64,000 nt of DNA, from the NCBI RefSeq assembly GCF_014219065.1, contig NZ_JACLGO010000023.1:1-64000 (forward strand), in the 5' to 3' direction. The DNA comes from Halopseudomonas xiamenensis (GTDB lineage: Bacteria > Pseudomonadota > Gammaproteobacteria > Pseudomonadales > Pseudomonadaceae). Under the pieces are notes generated by a model. That model was not told the origin of the DNA. It saw only the letters and a list, made by a program, of their open reading frames with translations, and made no database searches. The position numbers were made by a program, and so were the translations under genes. Below, piece after piece: positions 18,607 through 26,840 of the stretch. Numbering within the stretch: position 1 is the first letter of the stretch; each line of letters starts with the position of its first letter.

Positions 18607-18895
18607 CTCAGGCAGTAATGTCACCACGCTGGATACCACTCTATCCCAACGCCAAGACCAGTTCCTGCACAACCTGACTTTGTCTTTGACAGCAGGTTTG
18701 GAAAACCCCTTCGGGGCCGAGCTGGTTGCCCTGATCGGTAGTGGTCATGAACGAACCAACCGAGAGGCTGTAGCCACCTGGGTCAGGTTCAGGCGTCATG
18801 AAATTTTCACTATGCGATTGGAGGGGATCAACCCGCTGGAGAGTCTCCGGGCGCAGCTCCTGACGCGGATTGAATTGGACCAGGTCTGGCAATAA
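18593..18895 (+). CDS. hypothetical protein coupled to the integrase
   Basis: A 100-aa protein without a recognised domain. It starts inside the end of the integrase gene (14-bp overlap), which indicates coupled translation. It is predicted mostly helical, with no signal peptide or membrane segment; the stretch NREAVATWVRFRRHEIFTMR is basic and could contact DNA. Position suggests an accessory factor for integration or excision, but that is inference. Confidence 0.6.
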   Translation: MKLVNSGSNVTTLDTTLSQRQDQFLHNLTLSLTAGLENPFGAELVALIGSGHERTNREAVATWVRFRRHEIFTMRLEGINPLESLRAQLLTRIELDQVWQ

Positions 18896-18923
18896 ACCTG
18901 AAGCGGAGCGCCCAGCTCTACAT

Positions 18924-18957
18924 AAGGCTGAATCCGCGCATGCGCGGATTCAGCCTT
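18924..18957. repeat. 34-bp perfect palindrome with the island repeat core (copy 1); probable terminator
   Basis: The 20-bp core AATCCGCGCATGCGCGGATT is extended on both sides by GGCTG/CAGCC and A/T ends into a 34-bp perfect palindrome. It sits exactly between the convergent 100-aa gene and the tandem-HTH gene, where it could terminate both transcripts. The same core recurs at three more places up to 26.8 kb. Confidence 0.85.
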
Positions 18958-18962
18958 TCGTC

Positions 18963-19514
18963 CTAGCGATTCTGAAACTTGAGTCTCTTGGTTCGAATAA
19001 AGTTTGCTGACACCCCCAGGCTTGCCGCGATCTTCGCATCTGAAACCTTACCAAACAGGTCCTCGATCTCTGGCGTGATCTCTGGCATCGGTGCTTTGTA
19101 GGCTGGGATACCCAGGGCATATCGTTTTTTTCTGACCGGGAACTGGGTTGTACCCAGCACAGCCGCCACATCGGTATCAGGCATAGTACCGAGAAGGGCC
19201 AACGTCTCCTCGGTCCAAACTACTGCCAGCTCCTTAAAATTCCCGCCCCGCTCCCCCACAGGTTCTCGGATTCGTTTACTCTCCCGAACCTGTTTTATGT
19301 GTTTTTTGGGGTAATTTAGCAGCCTAGATAACCTATGGTCGGTGTGCACCCCTAATAGGGGCTCCAGCTCCGCAGGCGCGGGCTTAACTGGCGCCTTCCA
19401 AGCTGCAATGCCCAGACTTTTCCGATACCTCCTGACCGTGGTCGCCCCTACACCAAACTGGCGAGCAATTTCGCGGTCACTGATTTTTCCTACCTGTTTT
19501 TTCCAATCACACAT
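18963..19514 (-). CDS. protein of four tandem helix-turn-helix modules
   Basis: A 183-aa protein built of repeated HTH-like units of about 45 residues. The clearest units are KISDREIARQFGVGATTVRR, TMPDTDVAAVLGTTQFPVRK and KVSDAKIAASLGVSANFIRT, with a degenerate one between (HTDHRLSRLLNYPKKHIKQV). Two units end in the same GI(A/P)A(W/Y)KAP spacer, showing internal duplication. It is the last gene of the leftward recombinase operon, 125 bp after the 1040-aa gene, with a GGAGGG ribosome site. It probably binds several repeats of a DNA site. Confidence 0.7.
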   Translation of the reverse strand: MCDWKKQVGKISDREIARQFGVGATTVRRYRKSLGIAAWKAPVKPAPAELEPLLGVHTDHRLSRLLNYPKKHIKQVRESKRIREPVGERGGNFKELAVVWTEETLALLGTMPDTDVAAVLGTTQFPVRKKRYALGIPAYKAPMPEITPEIEDLFGKVSDAKIAASLGVSANFIRTKRLKFQNR

Positions 19515-19639
19515 ATAGAGAGCCCTCCTCAGGGGTTACGGCGGTTTCACCGCCACTCTCTAGATAATGGAATTCCGAAATCCCCAAATTCGGGGGTTAG
19601 GGCGCGGCTGCTGATATTCCAGGCCAGCCGCTATGAGGT

Positions 19640-22600
19640 TCAGATTCTGAAATGCCAATCGATTGAGGCCGCCAGTAGGAGATACCGCAGTCCAGATCCC
19701 GAGTGGTACGCCGCATCACCCTCCTCTGTATGCAGCGTGACCCTGATGCCCAGGCGATGATTCGTGACTGATTTGCTCTCTGGCGCCTGCTGCAAAAAGC
19801 TGGCTCTGATACCGAGCACCTTCCGCCAGTATCGCTGTGTCCGTACAGGCGTATCCTGATCGTAGGTAATCAACTCGATCTGTGAACGCTGGAAGCCAAT
19901 TGACTGCAACAGCCACAAGTAATCCTGCGCATAGACCTCATCCTGATCTCTGTAAAACCTCAGCGTCGTATCCGTCGACCAAACTCGCTCGACAAAAAAA
20001 TCTATGACCCGGTTTGCCCGCTCTCCCTCCTCGCTCTCGAGCAGTTCATATAGCCGCTGAGCGTGATCCGCCAGCATCTCTCGACCACCCGTTTTGGGAG
20101 GGCTGGGCATAAGTTGCCTATCCTGCCCGTCAGCGTGTGGGGATTTTCTCACTCGGTGGCGCTTGCCCTTTTCTCCGAGGTCTCGTATATGACGAGCCCG
20201 CTCAATCATCTGCTCTCGATCAGCCGCTGAAAACTCGAAACCGTCCAGATTGACGCTGCGACCGGTAGCCTCTGCATAGGAAACGTATGACAGCAGGGCC
20301 TCAATCCGCATGATGCGCTGTATGGCCCAGTTTCCATCAGGACGGACCTGCGCCCGCGCATTTTGGCGCTTTATCTGCCGATGCTCTTTCCTCAGCTGCC
20401 TGAGCAGTGGCACACGGCCGATAATATTCAGCATGTAATCGCGTTGAGCCGTCGCATCAGCCAAACTGCCGGTTTTTTTAGGCACAGTTACCCGACCGAG
20501 AATAGCCACATTGTGCGCCGTGAACCGCCACGCCTCAGGATTCCATTGCCAACTGGCGGCCGCCAGCATCGGCATGCTGTGGATATAATGCAGGAGAGTT
20601 GTTTTAGGGCTGACGTGCCCCAGGACCTCGCTGACATGGTGCAAAATCTTTCGGGTCGGACTACCTACAGCAGCCAGTTCGAGCCTGGGTTGGCCAGGGT
20701 TTCCGCATAGCCAGGCGCGGGTCTGCTCGAGATCGTCAAAAAACATGTCAACGGGCATCCCATATACCTGTCGCATCGTCCTCAGCAGCAGCCAGGTTGC
20801 ACAGGAGTGGCGCAAATGGTGGTAGCTCACCTCCTCGTTCCCCGTGACTGCACGCATGGCCTGATGTATTGCCGGGAGAATTGCCTCTTCACTGATCCAC
20901 TGCGTTCTGAACTCCGGTATGCAGAACAGGTACTCAGAAAATTTTTGTCTCTTCTCCTCCTCCATCCTCTCGCGATACCACGCCTTCAGGATCTCCAGCT
21001 CGTCTGGGCTCAGCAGTATGTGTACGGGCAGACGCCGCGTGGCTTTTCGAGTTTTCAGGCCGCGCTGGGCGTGAGGCCTGACGAGCAGATCCACATCCAG
21101 TTGGAGGTCATTGATTTCCTGCCCTGACAATTGTCGCTTGCCCTTATGACGGCGCCGGACCCGCTCTGCGATCTGCTCCGGTAACAGGGACACATGCAAA
21201 TCCTGTAGGCGCAGTTTCAGGGCTTCATTGCGGCGCAGCCCCAATCGGAACCCCAAAATTATAAAAACCTGCACGGCTGTGACGAGCCGGGGCGAGCGAA
21301 AGGCCAGCTTTGAGGTGGTCAGCGACTGCAGCACCTGCTGGTACTGCTCTTCGCTTAGAATTCTGGCATCAACTCGCGTGAGGCCCTTCGAAATACCCAG
21401 CTGGGAATAGGCACTGATGGGCGGCAGGCCGTGATTGCGGTGCAGGTAGTGATGAAACTCGTAGAGACCCCTAGCCGTTTTTTGGCGCCTGCTGTCAGTC
21501 GGCTGAATCTCCAGAATACCCTCGTAAATAGCCTCGAGAGCGTCGTATTCGAGTTCGAAGACTTCAAAACTATCCAACTGTGAGACCAGTCCAAGCCCCA
21601 CGAGCCTCACGTAGTTGGCGATGCTGGCACGGCCTTGGGCTTCTCCATAGGCGGAGGACCCATTAACCATATAGGCGGCCCATGCGCGCACCAGACTAAT
21701 CAGAGAATCTTGGTCGTCAGGGCCTTGAAGAGGGCTCACACTCCCGCTACGCACCTCTGTGCACAATGTCTGGACCCACTCCGGGACGTCTTCCTTAACC
21801 TTTCTACCCTTTTGGGGGTCGTCATAGGTCCCTTTCGGATCAATCTGATCAAAGCGGCCGAAGATGCTCCCCCATGAAGTCGGTCGCAGCGAGTGAGACA
21901 CAACCCCTCGGCTGGCATACTGGATCTGTAACTGGGGCAGATTAAAGTTCAACTCAAGACGGATCAGGCCCAACATATCATTAAGGCTGCGCGGCTGATC
22001 AGCCTTGGTGACATCCACATAATCCAACAGGCGGTTCACACAGTAGATGAGCGCGCCTTTGTGGTGGGAGTCGACTGCCCAGTCTTGGATTTCCTCGAGG
22101 TTCGCCGTCAGGAGCGCCATCGTTGCCGGATCAGGAAACCATTGACGGTATTCACTCTTGGTCTCTGTAACAGGCAGTGTCAGACGCACCTCAGGCACGC
22201 CTGCCATGTAGTTGATGTCTTGAGGTTTTACCTTGATCAGGGCATTGAGCTGCTCCATATCCAGCAGCCCCCCGCCGTAAGCCGCACTCAGCAGCAGAAG
22301 GCCGATTCGAGCACGTGTATCCAGACCAAAATTCAGTCGGGTGGGGTAGATCTCATGCTCCGGCAACCTCAACCCGCGTTGCAGCCCAGTAATGACTGCA
22401 TGGCTACGCCTGACCTGGTCGGGCGAATAATCAACCGGGTTGATCGGATTAGGCTGACGCTCGACTCTCAGAGCAACACGCGCCAGCGGACACTGCGGAA
22501 CATTCTGCTGGACACGAGTTGTAATCTCTCGCAGTGCGTTTCGCAGCAGGTGAGTAGACAGGCCTGCCTCAAGCGCGCGGACCTGCTCTACTGTCACACT

Positions 22601-22762
22601 TGCCAGTGGAGCCCTCCCCAAAAGCCAGTGCCCGAGATCTGATTCTGCCTCGCTGATGTGCTGTCTCAGCTCTCCGCGGGCCTTACTCCACTCCTCCTTT
22701 TCGCCAGAACGGCTGGACCACAACCACTCCACCTGCTCTTCGTTCAGTTGTGGGTACATCAT
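19640..22762 (-). CDS. very large tyrosine recombinase (1040 aa)
   Basis: The catalytic core lies in the middle third: FRLGLRRNEALKLRLQDL (Arg I), YHHLRHSCATWLLL (His-x-x-Arg) and VSEVLGHVSPKTTLLHYIHS (His and Tyr). All residues expected of an active tyrosine recombinase are therefore present. About 480 residues precede the core and about 300 follow it, which is two to three times normal integrase length. The C-terminal extension has a basic stretch KGKRHRVRKSPHADG. The start ATG overlaps the stop of the 824-aa gene. The size and gene grouping recall the large recombinases of multi-gene mobile modules (Tn554 TnpB or the gamma-mobile-trio islands), but I cannot confirm the family. Confidence 0.8.
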   Translation of the reverse strand: MMYPQLNEEQVEWLWSSRSGEKEEWSKARGELRQHISEAESDLGHWLLGRAPLASVTVEQVRALEAGLSTHLLRNALREITTRVQQNVPQCPLARVALRVERQPNPINPVDYSPDQVRRSHAVITGLQRGLRLPEHEIYPTRLNFGLDTRARIGLLLLSAAYGGGLLDMEQLNALIKVKPQDINYMAGVPEVRLTLPVTETKSEYRQWFPDPATMALLTANLEEIQDWAVDSHHKGALIYCVNRLLDYVDVTKADQPRSLNDMLGLIRLELNFNLPQLQIQYASRGVVSHSLRPTSWGSIFGRFDQIDPKGTYDDPQKGRKVKEDVPEWVQTLCTEVRSGSVSPLQGPDDQDSLISLVRAWAAYMVNGSSAYGEAQGRASIANYVRLVGLGLVSQLDSFEVFELEYDALEAIYEGILEIQPTDSRRQKTARGLYEFHHYLHRNHGLPPISAYSQLGISKGLTRVDARILSEEQYQQVLQSLTTSKLAFRSPRLVTAVQVFIILGFRLGLRRNEALKLRLQDLHVSLLPEQIAERVRRRHKGKRQLSGQEINDLQLDVDLLVRPHAQRGLKTRKATRRLPVHILLSPDELEILKAWYRERMEEEKRQKFSEYLFCIPEFRTQWISEEAILPAIHQAMRAVTGNEEVSYHHLRHSCATWLLLRTMRQVYGMPVDMFFDDLEQTRAWLCGNPGQPRLELAAVGSPTRKILHHVSEVLGHVSPKTTLLHYIHSMPMLAAASWQWNPEAWRFTAHNVAILGRVTVPKKTGSLADATAQRDYMLNIIGRVPLLRQLRKEHRQIKRQNARAQVRPDGNWAIQRIMRIEALLSYVSYAEATGRSVNLDGFEFSAADREQMIERARHIRDLGEKGKRHRVRKSPHADGQDRQLMPSPPKTGGREMLADHAQRLYELLESEEGERANRVIDFFVERVWSTDTTLRFYRDQDEVYAQDYLWLLQSIGFQRSQIELITYDQDTPVRTQRYWRKVLGIRASFLQQAPESKSVTNHRLGIRVTLHTEEGDAAYHSGSGLRYLLLAASIDWHFRI

Positions 22763-25233
22763 GCATCCCCCCAGCGTTTAGCCATCACCGACCAACCCAG
22801 TTCGCTCATGAAGGGCACGAGGTACTGGTCCAGCGTTCGCATGTACGTGGCAGGACAAAAAGTGGCAAAAGCGTCTTGCGGTTCCTCCCCCCTAAGCCAG
22901 TGCCCCATATAGGCGGACAACACTTCACCGGGACAGCCACGCTCAAATAGTTCAGTCCTTACCAACTTGCGGAAAGCGTTGACCCTGTGCGGCGTATAGC
23001 CCTCAACGAGCTGCATATGATCAAAAATGACACCTGGTCTGATTGGCTCCCGGAGAATACGATCTGCATCCAGCGACAGGAAAAACCCGTGCGTCCAGCG
23101 TTCATCCGGGTCGGACGCTAGGTACCCGGTCAGCTGACGCTCAGTTTCACGACAATGCTCCTCATAACGTCTGACCTGTTCGCGCACTATATGCGGCAGC
23201 TGAATCAGGCGACTCATATGCATATCTTCGGAACCCTTATCGGACAGGGCTCCTGCAACTAGCTGGGGGTAGAACTCATCCACCCACCGCAACGGGTTGC
23301 GAATGGCACGACAACTCGAGGCCATTAGGAACATCTGCACGGTCCACAGCGTAAAGTGGTTATGCCATCTGACCATGTCTGACAGCGAGCCCCGGGGGGA
23401 CTTGGCAATCACCTGTTTAAGTGCCTGCACATTGTTGGACACCGTTTCCGGTAACAAGCAATGGGTGGCGCCCACAGCGCCGGGCTGATCCAGAGAAACC
23501 TTTTCCGGCTCGTATGCCAGGCCTACACACGCGTAGATCTGAACCAGCAACTGCTCCAACGCTTGGACGTAGCAGGTACACAGGTGCTCTGCCGAGGGCT
23601 GTAGATAAAAACGTGGGGTATCGGCGGTGGGCGGGCAGACACCCGATAGCATTGAAGCCGCGGCAATATCTCCAGAGGTAGTCTGATAAATACGCTGGAG
23701 CAGAAAATTCCGGATTTTATGCAGGGTGTAACGGCTATCGTCCTCGCCTAATTCCCGGAGCAATTTCCGGGCCTCAGCCTCCAGAACGGAGGTCTGATAA
23801 CTGAACACTCTGTTCGATGTCCGCGGAAAGACCTTGTCCATTCCAGCGACTAAACTGCCACTACCTGCCAGATCTGGAAGCAAAACATGCTGAACAGCCT
23901 CACGGACCCCGGTCTCAACCTGCCATCGCGGGTCACCTGCCAGAGGCGGTTTGGGCACTACAACCTGAAAATACGGTTGGCCTCCAGTCACCAGCGTAAG
24001 CGGGCTATCGAACTCCTCTTCCGCCTCCGACACGGTCATTTGCGCAATGCTGATAGGCGGTTGCCCCAGCCACAGACTGATGTGGATGAAAAGAATAGCT
24101 TCCATCCTGAGCCGCACGCACAAAACATCCGGGGCTGATCTCAGGCTACGGATGCACTCCTCAAAAATATCGGAGGCCCCGAATAGCAGCCTTGCCAGCT
24201 CTGTCAGGGTGAGCTGTCCGTACGAGTACGGCAGCATCTGTCTACTGCGGACGACGTGCTCTACCACAGCCTGCTGAGAGAGAATATCGGCCACATAAGG
24301 GCGGTCAACGTCGTGATCGTCGAGCAACCAGGTTTCTATGGCGGGCACCATTTCTCCTGGAGCCAGCTCACCTAGTTCCTCACCCTCATCCCGCGTATCA
24401 GTGCGGACAATTTCATAATACCCTGGCAGTAGAAAAGGGTCCTCAGGATCGTCTACCGTATGCATTTGAGCGACATCAGGGACCGTGTGCGTAATTACCT
24501 CGGGCTGGTCAACCGTACGCCCTCCACCCCCACCACCTTTCGACCGTTTTATTGGCTCCTCACCAGCGCAGTACCTAACCAGCAGGCACAGCGTGGCAAA
24601 GTGCTTTGCTTGGATGGAGCGTGACTTTCCACGCTTAAACCGTCTGCACGCACTGACAAAACGCTGGTGACTCTCCCATATTGGTAATTCGGCGGGAATA
24701 TCCAGATAGTCTGCTGCACTGAGAAACTCTAGCGCGCGGTAGGCCTGATAACGGTGATCGGTCGAAACTGAATTCTCAGCGTTGTTCAGCGCCAGCAGCA
24801 GCTGGGCTACCAAGCGCCAATAATCTGATGCTCGTTCTTGGTCCCTGGGTTTAAGCCAGAAAGCTGCGTAGGGGAAACCAAAATCTTTAACTCCCCCACC
24901 CTTGTACTTCACTGGATTAACAGTCTCCGCCTCATCGTTTTCCACACGCTCTAAAGGCAAAAACTTAACGCCCAGAATATCCGTTACACCTGGCAAGTTT
25001 TTCAAACCAATGATCCAGCTACATGCCTCCCTTATGGCACGAGCATCGAGAGGAATGGGTAATATTTCAGGGTGCTTTTCAGCTGCATCAAAAACATTTT
25101 TAAGACCAACAACCATTCTAGGCAGTTCGATGAGATCCGGATGTGGTTCCATAATTTCAAGAACTGCCTTAACCGTATCAACAGACACTCCCAGATCGCG
25201 TGCCAGCTCAATTACCTTATGTTCCTTAGACAT
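22759..25233 (-). CDS. large recombinase-like partner protein (824 aa)
   Basis: I do not recognise a named family. Near residue 540 it has SRYTLHKIRNFLLQRIYQTT and GDIAAASMLSG, then FYLQ, which mimics the His-x-x-Arg and distal Tyr pattern of a tyrosine recombinase. A second similar stretch is near the end (YTPHRVNAFRKLVRTELFER, then AYMGHWLRG). A convincing first Arg motif is missing, so it may be a degenerate, structural partner. A run of six glycines follows residue 240. I chose ATG 25233 (AGGA upstream) over a TTG at 25272. It is the middle gene of a tightly coupled set. Confidence 0.65.
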   Translation of the reverse strand: MSKEHKVIELARDLGVSVDTVKAVLEIMEPHPDLIELPRMVVGLKNVFDAAEKHPEILPIPLDARAIREACSWIIGLKNLPGVTDILGVKFLPLERVENDEAETVNPVKYKGGGVKDFGFPYAAFWLKPRDQERASDYWRLVAQLLLALNNAENSVSTDHRYQAYRALEFLSAADYLDIPAELPIWESHQRFVSACRRFKRGKSRSIQAKHFATLCLLVRYCAGEEPIKRSKGGGGGGRTVDQPEVITHTVPDVAQMHTVDDPEDPFLLPGYYEIVRTDTRDEGEELGELAPGEMVPAIETWLLDDHDVDRPYVADILSQQAVVEHVVRSRQMLPYSYGQLTLTELARLLFGASDIFEECIRSLRSAPDVLCVRLRMEAILFIHISLWLGQPPISIAQMTVSEAEEEFDSPLTLVTGGQPYFQVVVPKPPLAGDPRWQVETGVREAVQHVLLPDLAGSGSLVAGMDKVFPRTSNRVFSYQTSVLEAEARKLLRELGEDDSRYTLHKIRNFLLQRIYQTTSGDIAAASMLSGVCPPTADTPRFYLQPSAEHLCTCYVQALEQLLVQIYACVGLAYEPEKVSLDQPGAVGATHCLLPETVSNNVQALKQVIAKSPRGSLSDMVRWHNHFTLWTVQMFLMASSCRAIRNPLRWVDEFYPQLVAGALSDKGSEDMHMSRLIQLPHIVREQVRRYEEHCRETERQLTGYLASDPDERWTHGFFLSLDADRILREPIRPGVIFDHMQLVEGYTPHRVNAFRKLVRTELFERGCPGEVLSAYMGHWLRGEEPQDAFATFCPATYMRTLDQYLVPFMSELGWSVMAKRWGDA

Positions 25234-25237
25234 TGTT

Positions 25238-25714
25238 TCAGTCCTTTTTTCCCTTTTCAGGCTTAACCCCAAGTAGCCGGCAAAAACGAGAATAGCTCTT
25301 GTATTCGTTAGGCCAATTATCAGAATTAATTTTCAAATAATCAAAAAGCAATCTCGCCACAAGCGATCCCGATTTATACAAACCCGGGCAAAAGCATCGT
25401 TCTCCAAAAAACAACTCCCGACCCAAATTTATACTTGCTGGTGAATCCTCAACCAAACACCAAACCTTTGTATCGCCTCTCAAATGCGTCTTCATCCAGC
25501 GATACAAGCCAATCTGGAAAGTGCAGACATAATCTCCCCCAGCCTTTTTCATAACACTTATGGGGATCCTCTCGCTGAACATGCTTATTCGGCTGAGCGA
25601 GATCAGCTCCTTCTCCGGAAGATGCACGGGCTCTAGGTCCAGTTCGTATTCCACCTGCTTAAACGCCTCATGAATCCCAACAATTTTCTGCAATTCTATT
25701 TTCTGATACTGCAC
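25238..25714 (-). CDS. hypothetical 158-aa protein, first gene of the recombinase operon
   Basis: The gene starts with GTG behind a good AGGAG site and ends 4 bp before the ATG of the 824-aa gene, so the three genes form one transcript. The protein has no recognised domain, no signal peptide and no membrane helix. Its middle holds an aromatic and basic stretch (TFQIGLYRWMKTHLRGDTKV) and it contains several Cys (CFCPGLYKSG). Small first genes of this kind accompany recombinase sets and may act as DNA-binding adaptors; this is inference from position. Confidence 0.65.
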   Translation of the reverse strand: MQYQKIELQKIVGIHEAFKQVEYELDLEPVHLPEKELISLSRISMFSERIPISVMKKAGGDYVCTFQIGLYRWMKTHLRGDTKVWCLVEDSPASINLGRELFFGERCFCPGLYKSGSLVARLLFDYLKINSDNWPNEYKSYSRFCRLLGVKPEKGKKD

Positions 25715-25940
25715 GGATTAGCTCCTCTTTTTGCCCATACCTATACAGTGGAATGGCCGAGCCCCCTTTTCGGGCGGTATGCAGAAAGCAGAGGTGCAGG
25801 CGACGGTCAGAACCAAAATTTGCATTGAATAAAATCCTCTGTGAAACAATGAGGAGGCGAGCATAAGGGGGGCCGTAGGTGTGTCAGCAGGAGGGATGGT
25901 GATTTTTTTCAGGCTTTGATGTGTACAGTTGAATGATGCT

Positions 25941-25962
25941 AAATCCGCGCATGCGCGGATTT
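25941..25962. repeat. island palindrome copy 2 (22 bp)
   Basis: The core AATCCGCGCATGCGCGGATT with one extra A/T pair on each side gives a perfect 22-bp palindrome. Confidence 0.85.
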
Positions 25963-26085
25963 TCAACGCCAGTTGCGCGCCCACGTAACACGAAAATCAG
26001 CGTGTCAGAACTGTGGCCAGAAAGAAATTCCGGATGCGCAATGCGCTGGCGGGGTCAGCTGGAAGCCAATCACAACGGGATGCAA

Positions 26086-26121
26086 CAACACTAAATCCGC
26101 GCATGCGCGGATTTAGTGTTG
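26086..26121. repeat. island palindrome copy 3 (36 bp)
   Basis: The same core is extended by CAACACTA / TAGTGTTG arms into a perfect 36-bp palindrome. A degenerate half copy (CTCATGCGCGGATT) follows at about 26165-26178. Confidence 0.85.
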
Positions 26122-26184
26122 GAGGGTCAGGACGAGCTCGGTGACGAGCCGGCCGTAAAACCCGCTCATGCGCGGATTGTGGGG

Positions 26185-26448
26185 CTAACGCCAGTTACCG
26201 CCCCCGTCACTGAACACCGGACAATGCACGCCCATAATCAGATTCTGCGTCTGTGGGTCCTCCATCAGCCCACAACACGCATCCTCCAGCCGGATAATAG
26301 ACTCAAGATTATGTTCCTCAGGAAAATGCCTGAGAAGTGCTTTTGCCTGATATCTGACAGACTCAGGCAGCGCGACATCCAGCGACAGCTCTCGCAGGAA
26401 ATCCCTCGTTTTCAGTACGCTGCGAGTGCGCTCAGCGGGTGTAGTCAT
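26185..26448 (-). CDS. BPSL0761 family protein
   Basis: An 87-aa protein beginning MTTPAERTRSVLKTRDFLRE, the characteristic start of the BPSL0761 family found in Pseudomonas and Burkholderia accessory regions. The family has no known function. The remainder is helical (VRYQAKALLRHFPEEHNLE) with a Cys pair ACCG. It is flanked by copies of the island palindrome and is probably its own unit. Confidence 0.75.
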   Translation of the reverse strand: MTTPAERTRSVLKTRDFLRELSLDVALPESVRYQAKALLRHFPEEHNLESIIRLEDACCGLMEDPQTQNLIMGVHCPVFSDGGGNWR

Positions 26449-26516
26449 ATTAAGCTCTCAAATTTCGGTCAAACGGTTGAAGAACATGTAAAAAACACAA
26501 AGTTAATAGTGGTAAG

Positions 26517-26684
26517 TTAGCGCCCGTTCGCATTGCGCATGTCGCGCCATGCGGCCCAGCCCCATAGAGCCGCTGCACTGAACAGAAGAAACCAAAGTGC
26601 AGCTGCCGGCAACTGAAGTCCATACAGACTTAATACAAAACCAAACCCTGTGAACAGTAACATTATCAAAACTGCTTTTTTCAT
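26517..26684 (-). CDS. small membrane protein (55 aa)
   Basis: The short frame begins MKKAVLIMLLFTGFGFVLSL and has a second hydrophobic stretch PAAALWFLLFSAAALWGW before the basic tail RDMRNANGR. This gives two transmembrane helices with a tiny loop. An AGGGA ribosome site precedes the ATG. No family is recognised. It is 68 bp upstream of the BPSL0761 gene on the same strand and may be co-transcribed with it. Confidence 0.55.
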   Translation of the reverse strand: MKKAVLIMLLFTGFGFVLSLYGLQLPAAALWFLLFSAAALWGWAAWRDMRNANGR

Positions 26685-26757
26685 GGTACATCCCTAATCG
26701 CTAATGAGAGGATAACCATAACGGCAATTTGGCTATGTCATCAGCCCTATTCAAACA

Positions 26758-26777
26758 AATCCGCGCATTCGCGGATT
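26758..26777. repeat. island palindrome copy 4 (imperfect)
   Basis: The sequence AATCCGCGCATTCGCGGATT differs by one base from the perfect core. It lies 64 bp past the end of the truncated umuC gene and could terminate it. Confidence 0.75.
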
Positions 26778-26840
26778 GTTTCTTCACAGCCTCTATATCT
26801 CCGAAGGTCCTACCCCCTTATAGAGTGTGGAGTTGCATCA

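Larger units (their letters stand above)
25715..26184. promoter_or_regulatory. upstream region of the recombinase operon, with palindromes
   Basis: No gene is supported in these 470 bp. They hold two perfect copies and one half copy of the island palindrome and must include the promoter of the recombinase operon. I could not fix -35 and -10 elements with confidence. Confidence 0.5.

Noticed and set aside
25718-25984. 88-codon frame upstream of the recombinase operon
   Set aside because: It covers a palindrome copy and the probable promoter, has no ribosome site and its sequence looks random.
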